Source: Comamonas testosteroni (lineage in GTDB: Bacteria > Pseudomonadota > Gammaproteobacteria > Burkholderiales > Burkholderiaceae_C). From it: 64,000 nucleotides of DNA. Each line of letters starts with the position of its first letter. Within the stretch, counting starts at the first letter, position 1. Below are positions 24,964 to 32,907 of this stretch, piece by piece. The notes beneath the pieces are model-generated. The model made no database searches. It saw only the letters and a program-made list of their open reading frames with translations, and was not told where the DNA came from. The position numbers were made by a program, and so were the translations under genes. Location: assembly GCF_000761245.1 (NCBI RefSeq), contig NZ_AWOR01000021.1, positions 62,001 through 126,000 on the forward strand. The letters run 5' to 3'.

Positions 24964-25091
24964 AGGACGCCATGGCCGACTTGGCCATGGTCTTTCATTG
25001 GCGGCCGGCGGATGTGGATGACATGACGCTGGCCGACCTCATGGAATGGCGTGAACGAGCCCGCATTCGCGCCCAACATCAGGGTGTGTAA
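24918..25091 (+). CDS. E' extension reached by -1 frameshift (gpE+E')
   Basis: The slippery heptamer T-TTT-TTC spans 24918-24924. After a -1 slip, reading resumes with CGT at 24924 and stays open through 24972 (a possible ATG) to the stop at 25089-25091. The fusion would have 156 residues. The E' part carries MVFHWRPADVDDMTLADLMEWRERA, the conserved E' signature of P2-like phages. The frame relation (E in frame 1, E' in frame 3) is exactly the one required. Confidence 0.9.
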   Translation, partial: FFRAQEYPRGISDCVEDAMADLAMVFHWRPADVDDMTLADLMEWRERARIRAQHQGV

Positions 25092-25101
25092 TATATGGGC
25101 C

Positions 25102-25272
25102 ATGTCTCCCGACTTCTTCCTCTACGCGCTGTTTGCACTGGCCGCCCTGGTCGTGCTGGGCTTTGCCCTGGCGCCCATCATGGCCGCCACTGGCCTGTGG
25201 GCGCACACCAGCGCCGAGGACCACCGCGCCCAGGCCCGCGAAATCGAGCGCCTGCTGGCCGAAAAGGACTAA
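25102..25272 (+). CDS. Small membrane protein, 56 aa
   Basis: Begins 10 bases after the E' stop. One strong membrane helix (FFLYALFALAALVVLGFALAPIMAATG) followed by a charged helix (AEDHRAQAREIERLLAEKD). No family recognised; conserved-looking position between E' and the tape measure. Might be an accessory tail or membrane-channel component; this is a guess. Confidence 0.6.
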   Translation: MSPDFFLYALFALAALVVLGFALAPIMAATGLWAHTSAEDHRAQAREIERLLAEKD

Positions 25273-25314
25273 CTCCCCCTCTGCACTCCCGCGCCCAGGC
25301 GCAAGGGGGTGCCC

Positions 25315-28300
25315 ATGTCTGACACCCGCCTGCGCCTCATTCTGGAGCTGCGCGATAAAGTCCTGGCGCCGCTGCGCGGCATTCAGTCCGGCAGCAAGGA
25401 CGCCGCCGCCGCACTCAAGGCCACCCGCGACCAGTTGCGCGGCCTCGAAAAAGCCCAGCAGGACATTGACGGCCTGCGCAAAACGCGCGTCCAGCTGCGT
25501 GGCCAGCAACGCGACCTGCAAGACCTACAGGGCAAGCTGGCAGGCAGCAATGCCAGCCTTGTGGAGCACCGCGAACGGCACAGGAACATTGCCGCATCGC
25601 TCAAGACCGCGCGCGAGTCACACAGCAAGCTGACCAAGGCATTGCAGGATGGCGCCACGGCAACGCCCGAATTCAGCCGCCAGCTGGAGATGGCCCGCAT
25701 CCGGCTGCTGAGCAGTCAGACCGCCTATGAGCGCTCAAACTCCACGCTCAGCAAATACCGCACCCAGATCAAAACCGCAGAAGCAGGCATTGCCCAGCTC
25801 AGCAGCAAGATCGACAACGGCAAGGACCGCCTGATCGGCTACCAGCAGCGCCTGGAGCGCGCGGGCATCAGCACCGACAAGCTGGGCCAACAATCCCGCA
25901 ATCAGAAAATCCAGATCGAGGCAGCCACTGCCGCCATGGAGCGCCAAAAGCAGGCACTGGCCCAGCTCAAGGTCCAGCAGGAGCGCATGGCCGCCCTCAA
26001 GGCCAACCATGGCAAAGCAATGATGCACACCGGCATGGCCGTGGGCGCTGGCGTGGGATTGGTGGCCGAAGGCCGAGCGATTGCCAAGCCTGTGCAGGCC
26101 ACGCTGGGCGCTTTCTCCAAGCAGGAAGATGCCACCACCCAGCTGAGCGCCAGCATGATGCAATCCGACGGCAGTGTGTCGGCAGAATTCACCCAGATCG
26201 ATGCACTGGCAAAACGCCTGGGTGATCGCTTGCCGGGTACGACTGCTGACTTCATCGAAATGATGACCATGCTGCGACGGCAAGGCCTGTCTGCGCAGTC
26301 CATTCTGGGCGGCACGGGAGAGGCCGCCGCACTGCTGGGCGTGCAACTGCGCATGCCTGTGACCGAGGCTGCTGAGTTCGCGGCCAAGATGCAGGACGCC
26401 ACGCGCACCACCGAGAAGGACATGCTGGGCCTGATGGACATGATCCAGCGCACCTTCTACCTGGGCGTGGACTCTGGGAACATGCTGCAGGGCTTTACCA
26501 AGATGTCGCCCATCATGAACGTCATTCGCAAAGACGGGCTGGAAGCCAGCAAGATGCTGGCCCCTCTGCTGGTCATGATGGATCAGACGGGCATGAAAGG
26601 CGAAGCCGCAGGCAACGCCTTCCGCAAAATCTTCCAGTCGGCCATGAACACCGACAAGATCAAGAAAGTCACTGACGGGCTGAAGAAAGAAAAAGGCATC
26701 AGCCTGAAACTGGACTTCACCAACGGCAAGGGTGAGTTTGGCTCGATCGAGCAAATGTATAAAGAGCTGAGCAAGCTCAACGGACTCACCACGGAAAAGC
26801 GGCTTTCTGTCATCAAAGACTTGTTTGGAGATGACAGCGAAACTATGCAGGCGCTGGACACAATGATCAGCAAGGGCAAGACTGGCTACGATGAAGTTGT
26901 GGCCAAAATGGAAGCCCAGGCCGACCTTCAAAAGCGTGTGGATCAGCAACTGGCAACGCTGACCAATGTACTGGACTCCGCACAAGGCGGCTTCACCAAT
27001 GTCATGGCGGCGGTCGGCGACACCATCAAGGACGACGCCAAGGATGTGATTAAGGCCATTGGCGACATCACCAGCAGCGTGGGCGGCTGGATCAAGGAAC
27101 ACCCGGCATTGACCGCAGGCATTGCCCGCACCATGGCCGTGCTGGCTGGTCTGATGGTGGTGCTGGGCGCTCTGCTGGTGCCGCTGGCTCTGATCGCGGG
27201 CAAGTTCCTGCTGATGCGCTTTCTGTTCCGCATGATGGGCATGCAGACCATGGGATTCACCACAGCGCTGCGCGGCCTTTCATCGGTGCTGTCGGGCTCA
27301 CTGGGTAATGCATTCCGAGGCATGGGCGGTGCGGCGGGCATCTTTATGCGGCTGCGCGCGTCCTTCACCACTGCATCAGGCGCCCTGGGCTTGCTGCGGG
27401 GTACGGCGGCCGGCGCTTTGCGTCTGCTCACTCTGCCGATGCGTGCTTTCCCCATCACCGCTGCGCTGCTGGGTTTTGGCACAGTCATCTACAACGTGGC
27501 CCAACGCTGGGAAGAGTTCAAAGGCTATTTCAATGCAGGCCAGTGGGGCGCACTGTTTGCAGGCATCTGGCAAACCGCTGAATCCGGGCTGAACGCTGTC
27601 ACCTTCGGCATGTACGGCCTGCTGCGCAATGCGGTGCTGTCCATCGGCGGCACGCTGAAAGATTTGTTCCTGAGTGCCATCAACACCATGGTGGAGGGTG
27701 CCCGCGCGGCCTGGGCTGCTCTGGGTGGGTCCTTCACTGCGGTGCTGCAGAACATCGGTTCGGCCATCATGAACTGGAGCCCACTGGCCCTCTTCTATCA
27801 AGCCTTCGCGGGCGTTATGAGCTACTTCGGCTTTGAGTTGCCCACGCGCTTTAGCGAGTTCGGCGCCAACATCATCCAGGGGCTGGTCAACGGCATCACT
27901 AGCAAGCTGGCCATGGTGCGCGAAGCCGTGGGCGGTGCCGCAGATTCGGCCATTGGTTGGTTCAAGGAAAAGCTGGGCATTCACAGTCCTAGCCGCGTGT
28001 TCATGGCGGCGGGCGTCAACGTGGGTGAGGGTGCAGCAATCGGCATTGATCGCACTGTGGGCATGGTGCGCCAATCGGCTGCAGCCATGGCCATGGCGGC
28101 CGGTATTTCTCTGGCGGCTCCGGTCATCGCGGCGCCGCAATGGGAGCAAGCCACACCGCCCGCAATTTCTCAGGAGTTGCCGCGCGCGTCCCGGTCATTG
28201 CCCGCCGTCCTGCCGCCCATCACCCAGCCGGTGGTGGCCCAGGCTCAACCCATGCTGCAGCAGCCAATGGCTTTGCAGGCCACGGTGGCCCAGGTTGCCC

Positions 28301-28890
28301 CTGTTCCGCCGCAGCCGGTGCCGTTGCAGTCCTTAGCGCCCCAGGTTCCACCAGTACCACGGCAGACCATGCCGCTGCAGCCGGTGCTGCCCCAGGCGCT
28401 GCCTGCACTCACCCAGCCGGTGGAGCCCTTGCTGCAACAACTGCAGCCCATGCTGCAGCAACGTATGCCTGTGCAACCGGTCCTGGCGCAAGCCTTACCG
28501 GCAATCACTCAGCAGCTGGCGCCTGTGCTGCAGCAACTGCCGCCTGTAGCACAGCAGGCCATGCCTCTGCTGCCTGTACTGGCGCAAGCGCTGCCTGCCG
28601 TCACCCAGCCACTGCAGCCCGTTCTGCAGCAACTGCCAGCGATTGCACAGCAGGCTATGCCGATGCAGGCCGACCCTGTGCAGATTGACCGCCGCCCGGT
28701 GCTCGCTGCCCCTGCACCTGCAGCTGCGCGCCCTGCTCCTGTGATCCACGGCGACACCATCACCATCCAGATTCACGCCGCCCCCGGCATGGACCTGCAG
28801 GCCATCGGCAGGGAAGTGGAGCGAGTGATCGAGCAGCGCGAGCGGGCCAAGGCCGCACGCCTGCAAAGCAGCTTTACAGATTGGAATTGA
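25315..28890 (+). CDS. Tail tape measure protein (P2 gpT family)
   Basis: 1,191 residues from the ATG at 25315, preceded by AAGGGGG; a GTG two codons earlier is possible. Sets tail length and is ejected before the DNA. Residues 1-230 are coiled coil (RLRLILELRDKVLAPLRGIQSG ...). A TP901-type tape measure core follows (TLGAFSKQEDATTQLSASMM, TRTTEKDMLGLMDMIQRTFYLGVDSG, MDQTGMKGEAAGNAFRKIF). Hydrophobic segments lie near residues 600-650 and 690-730. KEKLGIHSPSRVFMAAG is typical of the family. Residues about 960-1130 form a Pro/Gln-rich repetitive region. Confidence 0.94.
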   Translation: MSDTRLRLILELRDKVLAPLRGIQSGSKDAAAALKATRDQLRGLEKAQQDIDGLRKTRVQLRGQQRDLQDLQGKLAGSNASLVEHRERHRNIAASLKTARESHSKLTKALQDGATATPEFSRQLEMARIRLLSSQTAYERSNSTLSKYRTQIKTAEAGIAQLSSKIDNGKDRLIGYQQRLERAGISTDKLGQQSRNQKIQIEAATAAMERQKQALAQLKVQQERMAALKANHGKAMMHTGMAVGAGVGLVAEGRAIAKPVQATLGAFSKQEDATTQLSASMMQSDGSVSAEFTQIDALAKRLGDRLPGTTADFIEMMTMLRRQGLSAQSILGGTGEAAALLGVQLRMPVTEAAEFAAKMQDATRTTEKDMLGLMDMIQRTFYLGVDSGNMLQGFTKMSPIMNVIRKDGLEASKMLAPLLVMMDQTGMKGEAAGNAFRKIFQSAMNTDKIKKVTDGLKKEKGISLKLDFTNGKGEFGSIEQMYKELSKLNGLTTEKRLSVIKDLFGDDSETMQALDTMISKGKTGYDEVVAKMEAQADLQKRVDQQLATLTNVLDSAQGGFTNVMAAVGDTIKDDAKDVIKAIGDITSSVGGWIKEHPALTAGIARTMAVLAGLMVVLGALLVPLALIAGKFLLMRFLFRMMGMQTMGFTTALRGLSSVLSGSLGNAFRGMGGAAGIFMRLRASFTTASGALGLLRGTAAGALRLLTLPMRAFPITAALLGFGTVIYNVAQRWEEFKGYFNAGQWGALFAGIWQTAESGLNAVTFGMYGLLRNAVLSIGGTLKDLFLSAINTMVEGARAAWAALGGSFTAVLQNIGSAIMNWSPLALFYQAFAGVMSYFGFELPTRFSEFGANIIQGLVNGITSKLAMVREAVGGAADSAIGWFKEKLGIHSPSRVFMAAGVNVGEGAAIGIDRTVGMVRQSAAAMAMAAGISLAAPVIAAPQWEQATPPAISQELPRASRSLPAVLPPITQPVVAQAQPMLQQPMALQATVAQVAPVPPQPVPLQSLAPQVPPVPRQTMPLQPVLPQALPALTQPVEPLLQQLQPMLQQRMPVQPVLAQALPAITQQLAPVLQQLPPVAQQAMPLLPVLAQALPAVTQPLQPVLQQLPAIAQQAMPMQADPVQIDRRPVLAAPAPAAARPAPVIHGDTITIQIHAAPGMDLQAIGREVERVIEQRERAKAARLQSSFTDWN
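28200..28670 (+). repeat. Pro/Gln-rich degenerate repeats in the tape measure gene
   Basis: About 470 bases encode repeated variants of LPAxTQPxxPVLQQLPPxAQQAMPLxPVLAQ. The DNA copies are diverged but keep the CTGCAGCA-type core. It lies just before the conserved C-terminal end and is absent from the rest of the protein. Confidence 0.8.
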
Positions 28891-28895
28891 CCGCC

Positions 28896-29345
28896 ATGCA
28901 AATGTGTCTCGGCCTTTTTGTTTTCAGCCTCGATACCCTCTCGTATCAAGAGCTGCAGCGCCGTACCTCGTGGAAGCACCCCACCCAGAGCATTGTGGGC
29001 GGGCGCGATACCTCGCAATATCTGGGCTATGGCGAGGACATCATCACCATGAGCGGCAGCATGGTCCCCGAGTTCAAGGGCAAGCCCGCCAGCCTGGACG
29101 AGCTGCGCCGCATGGGTAACACCGGCTTGGCCTGGGCACTGGTGGAAGGCAGCGGAACCATTTACGGCGCCTACGTCATCACCGAAATGCAGGAAACCAA
29201 AACCTTTTTTGAGGTGGACGGCACGGCCCGCAAGATTGAATTCAGCCTGACCTTGCGCCGCATCGACCAGGACGATGAGGGACAGGACGGCTATTCCGAT
29301 GAAATGGGCGACCTGGAAACATCCGACGCCGTGAGCATGAGCTAA
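28896..29345 (+). CDS. Tail terminator/assembly protein (P2 gpU family)
   Basis: 149 residues from the ATG at 28896 (a TTG at 28881 overlaps the gpT stop). MCLGLFVFSLDTLSYQELQRRTSWKH and the PVE-like SGSMVPEFKGKPASLDELRRMG region are diagnostic of gpU, which completes the tail tube end. Confidence 0.94.
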   Translation: MQMCLGLFVFSLDTLSYQELQRRTSWKHPTQSIVGGRDTSQYLGYGEDIITMSGSMVPEFKGKPASLDELRRMGNTGLAWALVEGSGTIYGAYVITEMQETKTFFEVDGTARKIEFSLTLRRIDQDDEGQDGYSDEMGDLETSDAVSMS

Positions 29346-29355
29346 GGGTAAGGCC

Positions 29356-30507
29356 ATGAGCGATATTTCCGACATCCGCGCCACCCTGCCCACGGCCAGC
29401 ACCACGGGCAGCAGCAACCGCCGCCTGTTTCTTCAGCTCACGCCCATCTGGCGCGTGACGGTCAAGGGTCAGGACGTTTCCGACCGCTTCGCGCCGCGTC
29501 TGGTCAGCCTCAACATCACCGACAACCGCGACGGCGAAGCCGATGAGGTGGAAATCGTCATCAGCGACCATGACGGCGCCGTAGAGCTACCCGAAACCGG
29601 CGACACCATGACCGTGGCCATAGGCTGGCAGCTCAGTCCTGGCAGCGGCCCCTACCGGGCGCCAACGGCAGACGAAATGGGCGGCTTTCCCCTGGGCCTG
29701 GTGGATAAGGGCAGCTACACCATCCAGGCCGTGGAATACAGCGGCGCGCCCGACACCATCACCCTGCGCGGCCGTGCAGCCAATATGCTGGACGAGCTGC
29801 GCGCCCTCAAGGACCGCAGCTGGCACAAGACCACCGTCGGCACCATCGTGCGCAGCATCGGTGCGCAGAACAAGCTCAAGGTCAGCATCGACAAGGAAAT
29901 TGCGCTGCGCAAGATTGGCCACGCAGATCAGGCGCAGGAGTCCGACGCCTCGTTTCTGCGCCGCCTGGGCAGGCAAATGGATTGCCTGTGCAACGTCAAA
30001 AACGGCACGCTGCTTTTTAGCCAGGCGCGCAAGGCCCGCACGCCCAGCGGTAAAGAGCTGCCGCCTGTCACCATCACCCGCGATGCAGGCGATCAGCACC
30101 GCTGGGCACGCTCAGATCGTGACTCGTATAGCGGCGTCAAGGCCTTCTATAACAACATCAAGCGCGGCACCCGCTCAAGCGTGGTGGCAGGCATCAGCGG
30201 TCGGGCCAAGACCTTGCGCCAGACCTATGCCAATGAGGCCGACGCCCTGGCCGCCGCCCGTGCCGAATGGCTGCGCATCCAGCGCGGTATCTATTCCTTT
30301 GACATCACCCTGGCCTATGGCCGTGCCGATGTCATGCCGCAGCGGCCGGTGATCGTCAGCGGCTGGAAAAAGCAGATTGATGAAACCGTGTGGATGGTCA
30401 CTGCCGTGCGCCACAGCCTGAGCAACAGCGGCTACATCAGCCAGCTAACGCTGGAGACGCAGCAGAGTGAAGGTGTGGACGGTGGGGATGAGGCCGAGCA
30501 AGGATAG
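29356..30507 (+). CDS. Baseplate hub / late control protein (P2 gpD family)
   Basis: 383 residues (P2 D: 387). Segments PIWRVTVKGQDVSDRFAPRLVSL, GFPLGLVDKGSYTIQAVEYSGAPD, LGRQMDCLCNVKNGTLLFSQARK and SYSGVKAFYNN fit gpD, the hub that carries the gpV spike. Last gene of the late F operon, ended by the hairpin at 30531-30552. Confidence 0.95.
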   Translation: MSDISDIRATLPTASTTGSSNRRLFLQLTPIWRVTVKGQDVSDRFAPRLVSLNITDNRDGEADEVEIVISDHDGAVELPETGDTMTVAIGWQLSPGSGPYRAPTADEMGGFPLGLVDKGSYTIQAVEYSGAPDTITLRGRAANMLDELRALKDRSWHKTTVGTIVRSIGAQNKLKVSIDKEIALRKIGHADQAQESDASFLRRLGRQMDCLCNVKNGTLLFSQARKARTPSGKELPPVTITRDAGDQHRWARSDRDSYSGVKAFYNNIKRGTRSSVVAGISGRAKTLRQTYANEADALAAARAEWLRIQRGIYSFDITLAYGRADVMPQRPVIVSGWKKQIDETVWMVTAVRHSLSNSGYISQLTLETQQSEGVDGGDEAEQG

Positions 30508-30530
30508 GCGAACCATAGCGAGGATGAAAA

Positions 30531-30552
30531 AAGGCAGCTGGGGAGCTGCCTT
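30531..30552. terminator. Bidirectional terminator between gpD and the cargo genes
   Basis: Stem AAGGCAGCT/AGCTGCCTT with a GGGG loop; A-run on the left and T-run on the right, so it can end both the rightward late operon and the leftward gene at 30579. Confidence 0.88.
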
Positions 30553-30578
30553 TTGTCTTACCTGATAGTTCAAGGCAA

Positions 30579-30896
30579 TCAAAGCCCGAATTTTTTTAAG
30601 ATGGCCGGAAGCACTTGAGCCAACAAAACAGCGCTAACGACCCACATGATGATGCTGTTCTTGGCATCGGTCACATCTGACTTGGTAGCGAAATACTTGC
30701 TGAACTCGTCCTGTTTTGCTTCGATACGAGTCAGGCGAGTCTCAATAGCTGTCAAACGCTCGCCGGACTTTTCGGCAAGGGCTTCAAGTTTTGCGACACG
30801 TTGTTCCATATCTCCATTATCTGGAGGTTCTCCGCCTTTATGCAATGGATGGTTATAGACGTTGGCATAGTCGCGGAAGACTTGTTTGTTACTCAC
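30579..30896 (-). CDS. Coiled-coil protein with C-terminal membrane anchor, 105 aa
   Basis: A helical heptad region (MEQRVAKLEALAEKSGERLTAIETRLTRIEAKQDEF) is followed by a C-terminal membrane helix (SIIMWVVSAVLLAQVLPAIL). This layout recurs in small prophage-encoded proteins, but no function is known to me. Its start overlaps the end of the upstream Pro-rich gene by eight bases. Lower GC than the morphogenesis genes, as for other cargo here. Confidence 0.75.
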   Translation of the reverse strand: MSNKQVFRDYANVYNHPLHKGGEPPDNGDMEQRVAKLEALAEKSGERLTAIETRLTRIEAKQDEFSKYFATKSDVTDAKNSIIMWVVSAVLLAQVLPAILKKFGL

Positions 30897-31317
30897 TCTG
30901 CGACGCCCCTTTCAGCAGCCGAATTGTCTCGTCGAAGTTCAGAGTGCTTCTGTCGAAGAGAATGGTTTCCTTCATGATCTTGGCGTTTTCGTCAAGATCG
31001 GCCGCATATTCGGCAGAGGTGATGAGTCCCTTTTTCATGAGCAGCCGGTTAGTCACGACGCATGAACAAATTGCTGCAAAAGCAACTGACTCCAGCATTT
31101 CAAGTGATTGCGGTAGCTGGGGCATCGGCTTAGGAAGCGGTGGCAGGCTCGGCTTACCTGCAGAGTTCTCTGGCAGAGGCGGCAGACTTGGCTTGCCCGC
31201 TGAGTTCTCTGGAAGTGGTGGCAGGCTTGGCTTGCCCGCTGAGTTCTCTGGCAGTGGCGGCAGGCTCGGCTTACCTGCAGAGTTCTCTGGTGGTGGCGGA
31301 AGGGGTGGATGACTCAT
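30889..31317 (-). CDS. Pro-rich repeat protein, cargo gene
   Basis: 142 residues from the ATG at 31317 (MSHPPLPPPP). Residues 8-61 are about four copies of a 13-residue unit, PLPENSAGKPSLP. The C-terminal part contains a possible membrane helix (VAFAAICSCVVTNRLLM) and a helical tail (EYAADLDENAKIMKETILFD). No family recognised. The repeat DNA is a 39-bp direct repeat (31135-31300). Part of the leftward cargo group that is probably expressed from the prophage. Confidence 0.75.
   Translation of the reverse strand: MSHPPLPPPPENSAGKPSLPPLPENSAGKPSLPPLPENSAGKPSLPPLPENSAGKPSLPPLPKPMPQLPQSLEMLESVAFAAICSCVVTNRLLMKKGLITSAEYAADLDENAKIMKETILFDRSTLNFDETIRLLKGASQSE
31135..31300 (-). repeat. 39-bp tandem repeat in the Pro-rich gene
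   Basis: About four direct copies of a 39-base unit (GGCAGGCTCGGCTTACCTGC / AGAGTTCTCTGGCAGTGGC and variants), differing at a few third positions. In-frame, so copy number changes would only alter protein length. Confidence 0.85.
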
Positions 31318-31340
31318 GATTTCTACTTCCAACAATCCCG

Positions 31341-31847
31341 TCAGGGAAAAATCTGCACTAGCGCAGAGGTGGGGCCGGTGGACAGCCCAACGCGCTTGCC
31401 GGCAAACTTACCGTCACGCACAGGCTCGCCGTTCTTGACGCTTTCCAGCAACTGACGTGCGGAGTCTTCGCCAAGGGCGTAGGTCAACACCTGAGCGGCC
31501 AACTGCAGGTTTTCGGCGTTCATTGCTTCAAAGGTCTCGCCGTCGTCGTCCCTGAAAAACTCCCAATACACGCTCACGCGACCCTTGCGGAATTCAAGGC
31601 CAAATTCCGGCCCGCACACGCTCTTGCCGCATTTGTCGGTAAGGAAGCTATAGCCTTTGCCATCATTGAGACGGGTTTCGCTGACCACAGGGCGACCAAC
31701 AGCGGCGATCATTCCGGCCTCATCCAGTTGAGCTGCCTGCGGGGCTTGCTGGTCTGCCTTGCTGTCAGCGCTGCCGCCCTCCTGCGAACAACCTGCGAGC
31801 AGACCCAATGCCAGCGCCAATACGGCAGTAATGCTTGCATTCTTCAT
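31341..31847 (-). CDS. Prophage-encoded lipoprotein, 168 aa
   Basis: Signal peptide MKNASITAVLALALGLLAGC with lipobox LAGC, Cys20 as the acylation site. The mature part has two Cys in KCGKSVCGPEFGLEFRKGRV and ends GPTSALVQIFP. No family recognised. Its signal peptide closely resembles that of the lipoprotein at 31911-32435, so the two may share ancestry. Typical of lysogenic-conversion genes that alter the cell surface; exclusion of other phages is one possible role. Confidence 0.78.
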   Translation of the reverse strand: MKNASITAVLALALGLLAGCSQEGGSADSKADQQAPQAAQLDEAGMIAAVGRPVVSETRLNDGKGYSFLTDKCGKSVCGPEFGLEFRKGRVSVYWEFFRDDDGETFEAMNAENLQLAAQVLTYALGEDSARQLLESVKNGEPVRDGKFAGKRVGLSTGPTSALVQIFP

Positions 31848-31910
31848 CTTGCCCCCTCTCTTGTGTCCGGCGGCCGGGCCGTTGCACGACCCGTTATTTG
31901 AAGGCTTGGC

Positions 31911-32435
31911 TTAGCCTTTGCATGTCGGTGGCAAGCCAGTAGCGGGCTGAGCTGAACGATAGGTGCCGTAAAACTCACACAACCAGCGCGCTGTCTCAAT
32001 CGATCCTGGCTTGGGGTCGGTCTTGGCGAAAAACTCTAGATAGGACAGACTTTCCCAATCGCTGGAAAGGCTCTTGCGGTCGACTGCGATGTGTGCCCAG
32101 TCGAAGTTATTGTTCTGAGGGGAAATGAAGGCCATGCGGATGCGGCTGACCTCTGGCTTTGCAAGTAGCTTGCGCATCAACTGATGTGCATCGGATGCAA
32201 TGCGGTTCCAGTCGTTCTTGCCGCCCGCCGAAGGGTCTCGATTAAAGCGCACCTCGATTAAGTTGGTGCGCCCGTCAATCTGGGAGGTCACATATACCTG
32301 CGCAATGTCCCGGTCCAGTGCCTTGATTCCCTGCTCAGTCAGTTCAAAGTCTTTACTGCTCGGTGCGTCCTGGCCGCAACCAACGAGCAAGCCCAACGCC
32401 AGCGCCAATGCGGCGGCAATACCTGTATTCCTCAT
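31911..32435 (-). CDS. Prophage-encoded lipoprotein, 174 aa
   Basis: Signal peptide MRNTGIAAALALALGLLVGC with lipobox LVGC. The mature domain is mixed alpha/beta (VYVTSQIDGRTNLIEVRFNR, RIRMAFISPQNNNFDW) with a C-terminal Cys pair (RWLCEFYG ... PPTCKG) that may form a disulphide. No known family. 63 bases upstream of the other lipoprotein gene in the same direction. Confidence 0.78.
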   Translation of the reverse strand: MRNTGIAAALALALGLLVGCGQDAPSSKDFELTEQGIKALDRDIAQVYVTSQIDGRTNLIEVRFNRDPSAGGKNDWNRIASDAHQLMRKLLAKPEVSRIRMAFISPQNNNFDWAHIAVDRKSLSSDWESLSYLEFFAKTDPKPGSIETARWLCEFYGTYRSAQPATGLPPTCKG

Positions 32436-32496
32436 CTCGCTTCCCTCTTTGATGTCCTTCGGCTTCTGTCGGCCGAGGTTGTATCTCTACGCTGGC

Positions 32497-32841
32497 TTAG
32501 TTGCTTGGCGAAAGAAAGGCCAGCTTGGCAACGGCTTCCAAAGCTGCGCGCCCCTCAGGCGTGCCATTGCGCCATGCCTTCAGCAACTCACGCTCTACGG
32601 GGGCAAGCGTGCTTTCCGACTCATTTGTCTTGGCGCCAGTAATTACAAAGAGGACATCAACGCCCAGCTCTGTCATGGCAAGAAATGCAGCTCCATTCGG
32701 AGTCTGGTCGCCCTTCTCCCAAGCCGACTGCGTATTGCGGCTGACAGCACATGCCTCAGCCATTGCTAGCTGAGACAACTCCAGGCGCAAACGCTCATCC
32801 CTGAGACGCGCCCCCATCTGCACAGTATTTTTGTTGTCCAT
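32497..32841 (-). CDS. Phage repressor, XRE-type helix-turn-helix
   Basis: 114 residues from the ATG at 32841 (MDNKNTVQMG); a TTG at 32856 would put the start inside the operator. The helix-turn-helix is ERLRLELSQLAMAEACAVSRNTQSAWEKGD, followed by ELGVDVLFVITG and a helical C-terminus. No LexA-type self-cleavage motif is seen, so SOS induction would need a separate antirepressor. It faces the tandem RHH gene across a palindromic operator, the usual lysogeny switch layout. Confidence 0.85.
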   Translation of the reverse strand: MDNKNTVQMGARLRDERLRLELSQLAMAEACAVSRNTQSAWEKGDQTPNGAAFLAMTELGVDVLFVITGAKTNESESTLAPVERELLKAWRNGTPEGRAALEAVAKLAFLSPSN

Positions 32842-32850
32842 GTATTGACA

Positions 32851-32868
32851 TGCCAAATAAATTTGGCA
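32851..32868. promoter_or_regulatory. Palindromic operator of the lysogeny switch
   Basis: Perfect inverted repeat TGCCAAA-TAAA-TTTGGCA, nine bases upstream of the repressor start and 39 bases before the divergent gene. Best candidate binding site for the repressor, the RHH protein, or both. Confidence 0.75.
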
Positions 32869-32907
32869 AGAATATCCATACGTTGTAAATCACAGTTCTC
32901 ATCGTAC

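Noticed and set aside
25735-27102. A 455-codon frame antisense to the tape measure gene, His/Gln/Leu-rich.
   Set aside because: Composition typical of antisense frames in GC-rich DNA; the sense frame is a known family.
31135-31300. Possible CRISPR-like array (regular 39-bp repeats).
   Set aside because: There are no spacers; repeats are contiguous, in frame, and encode a Pro-rich protein segment.
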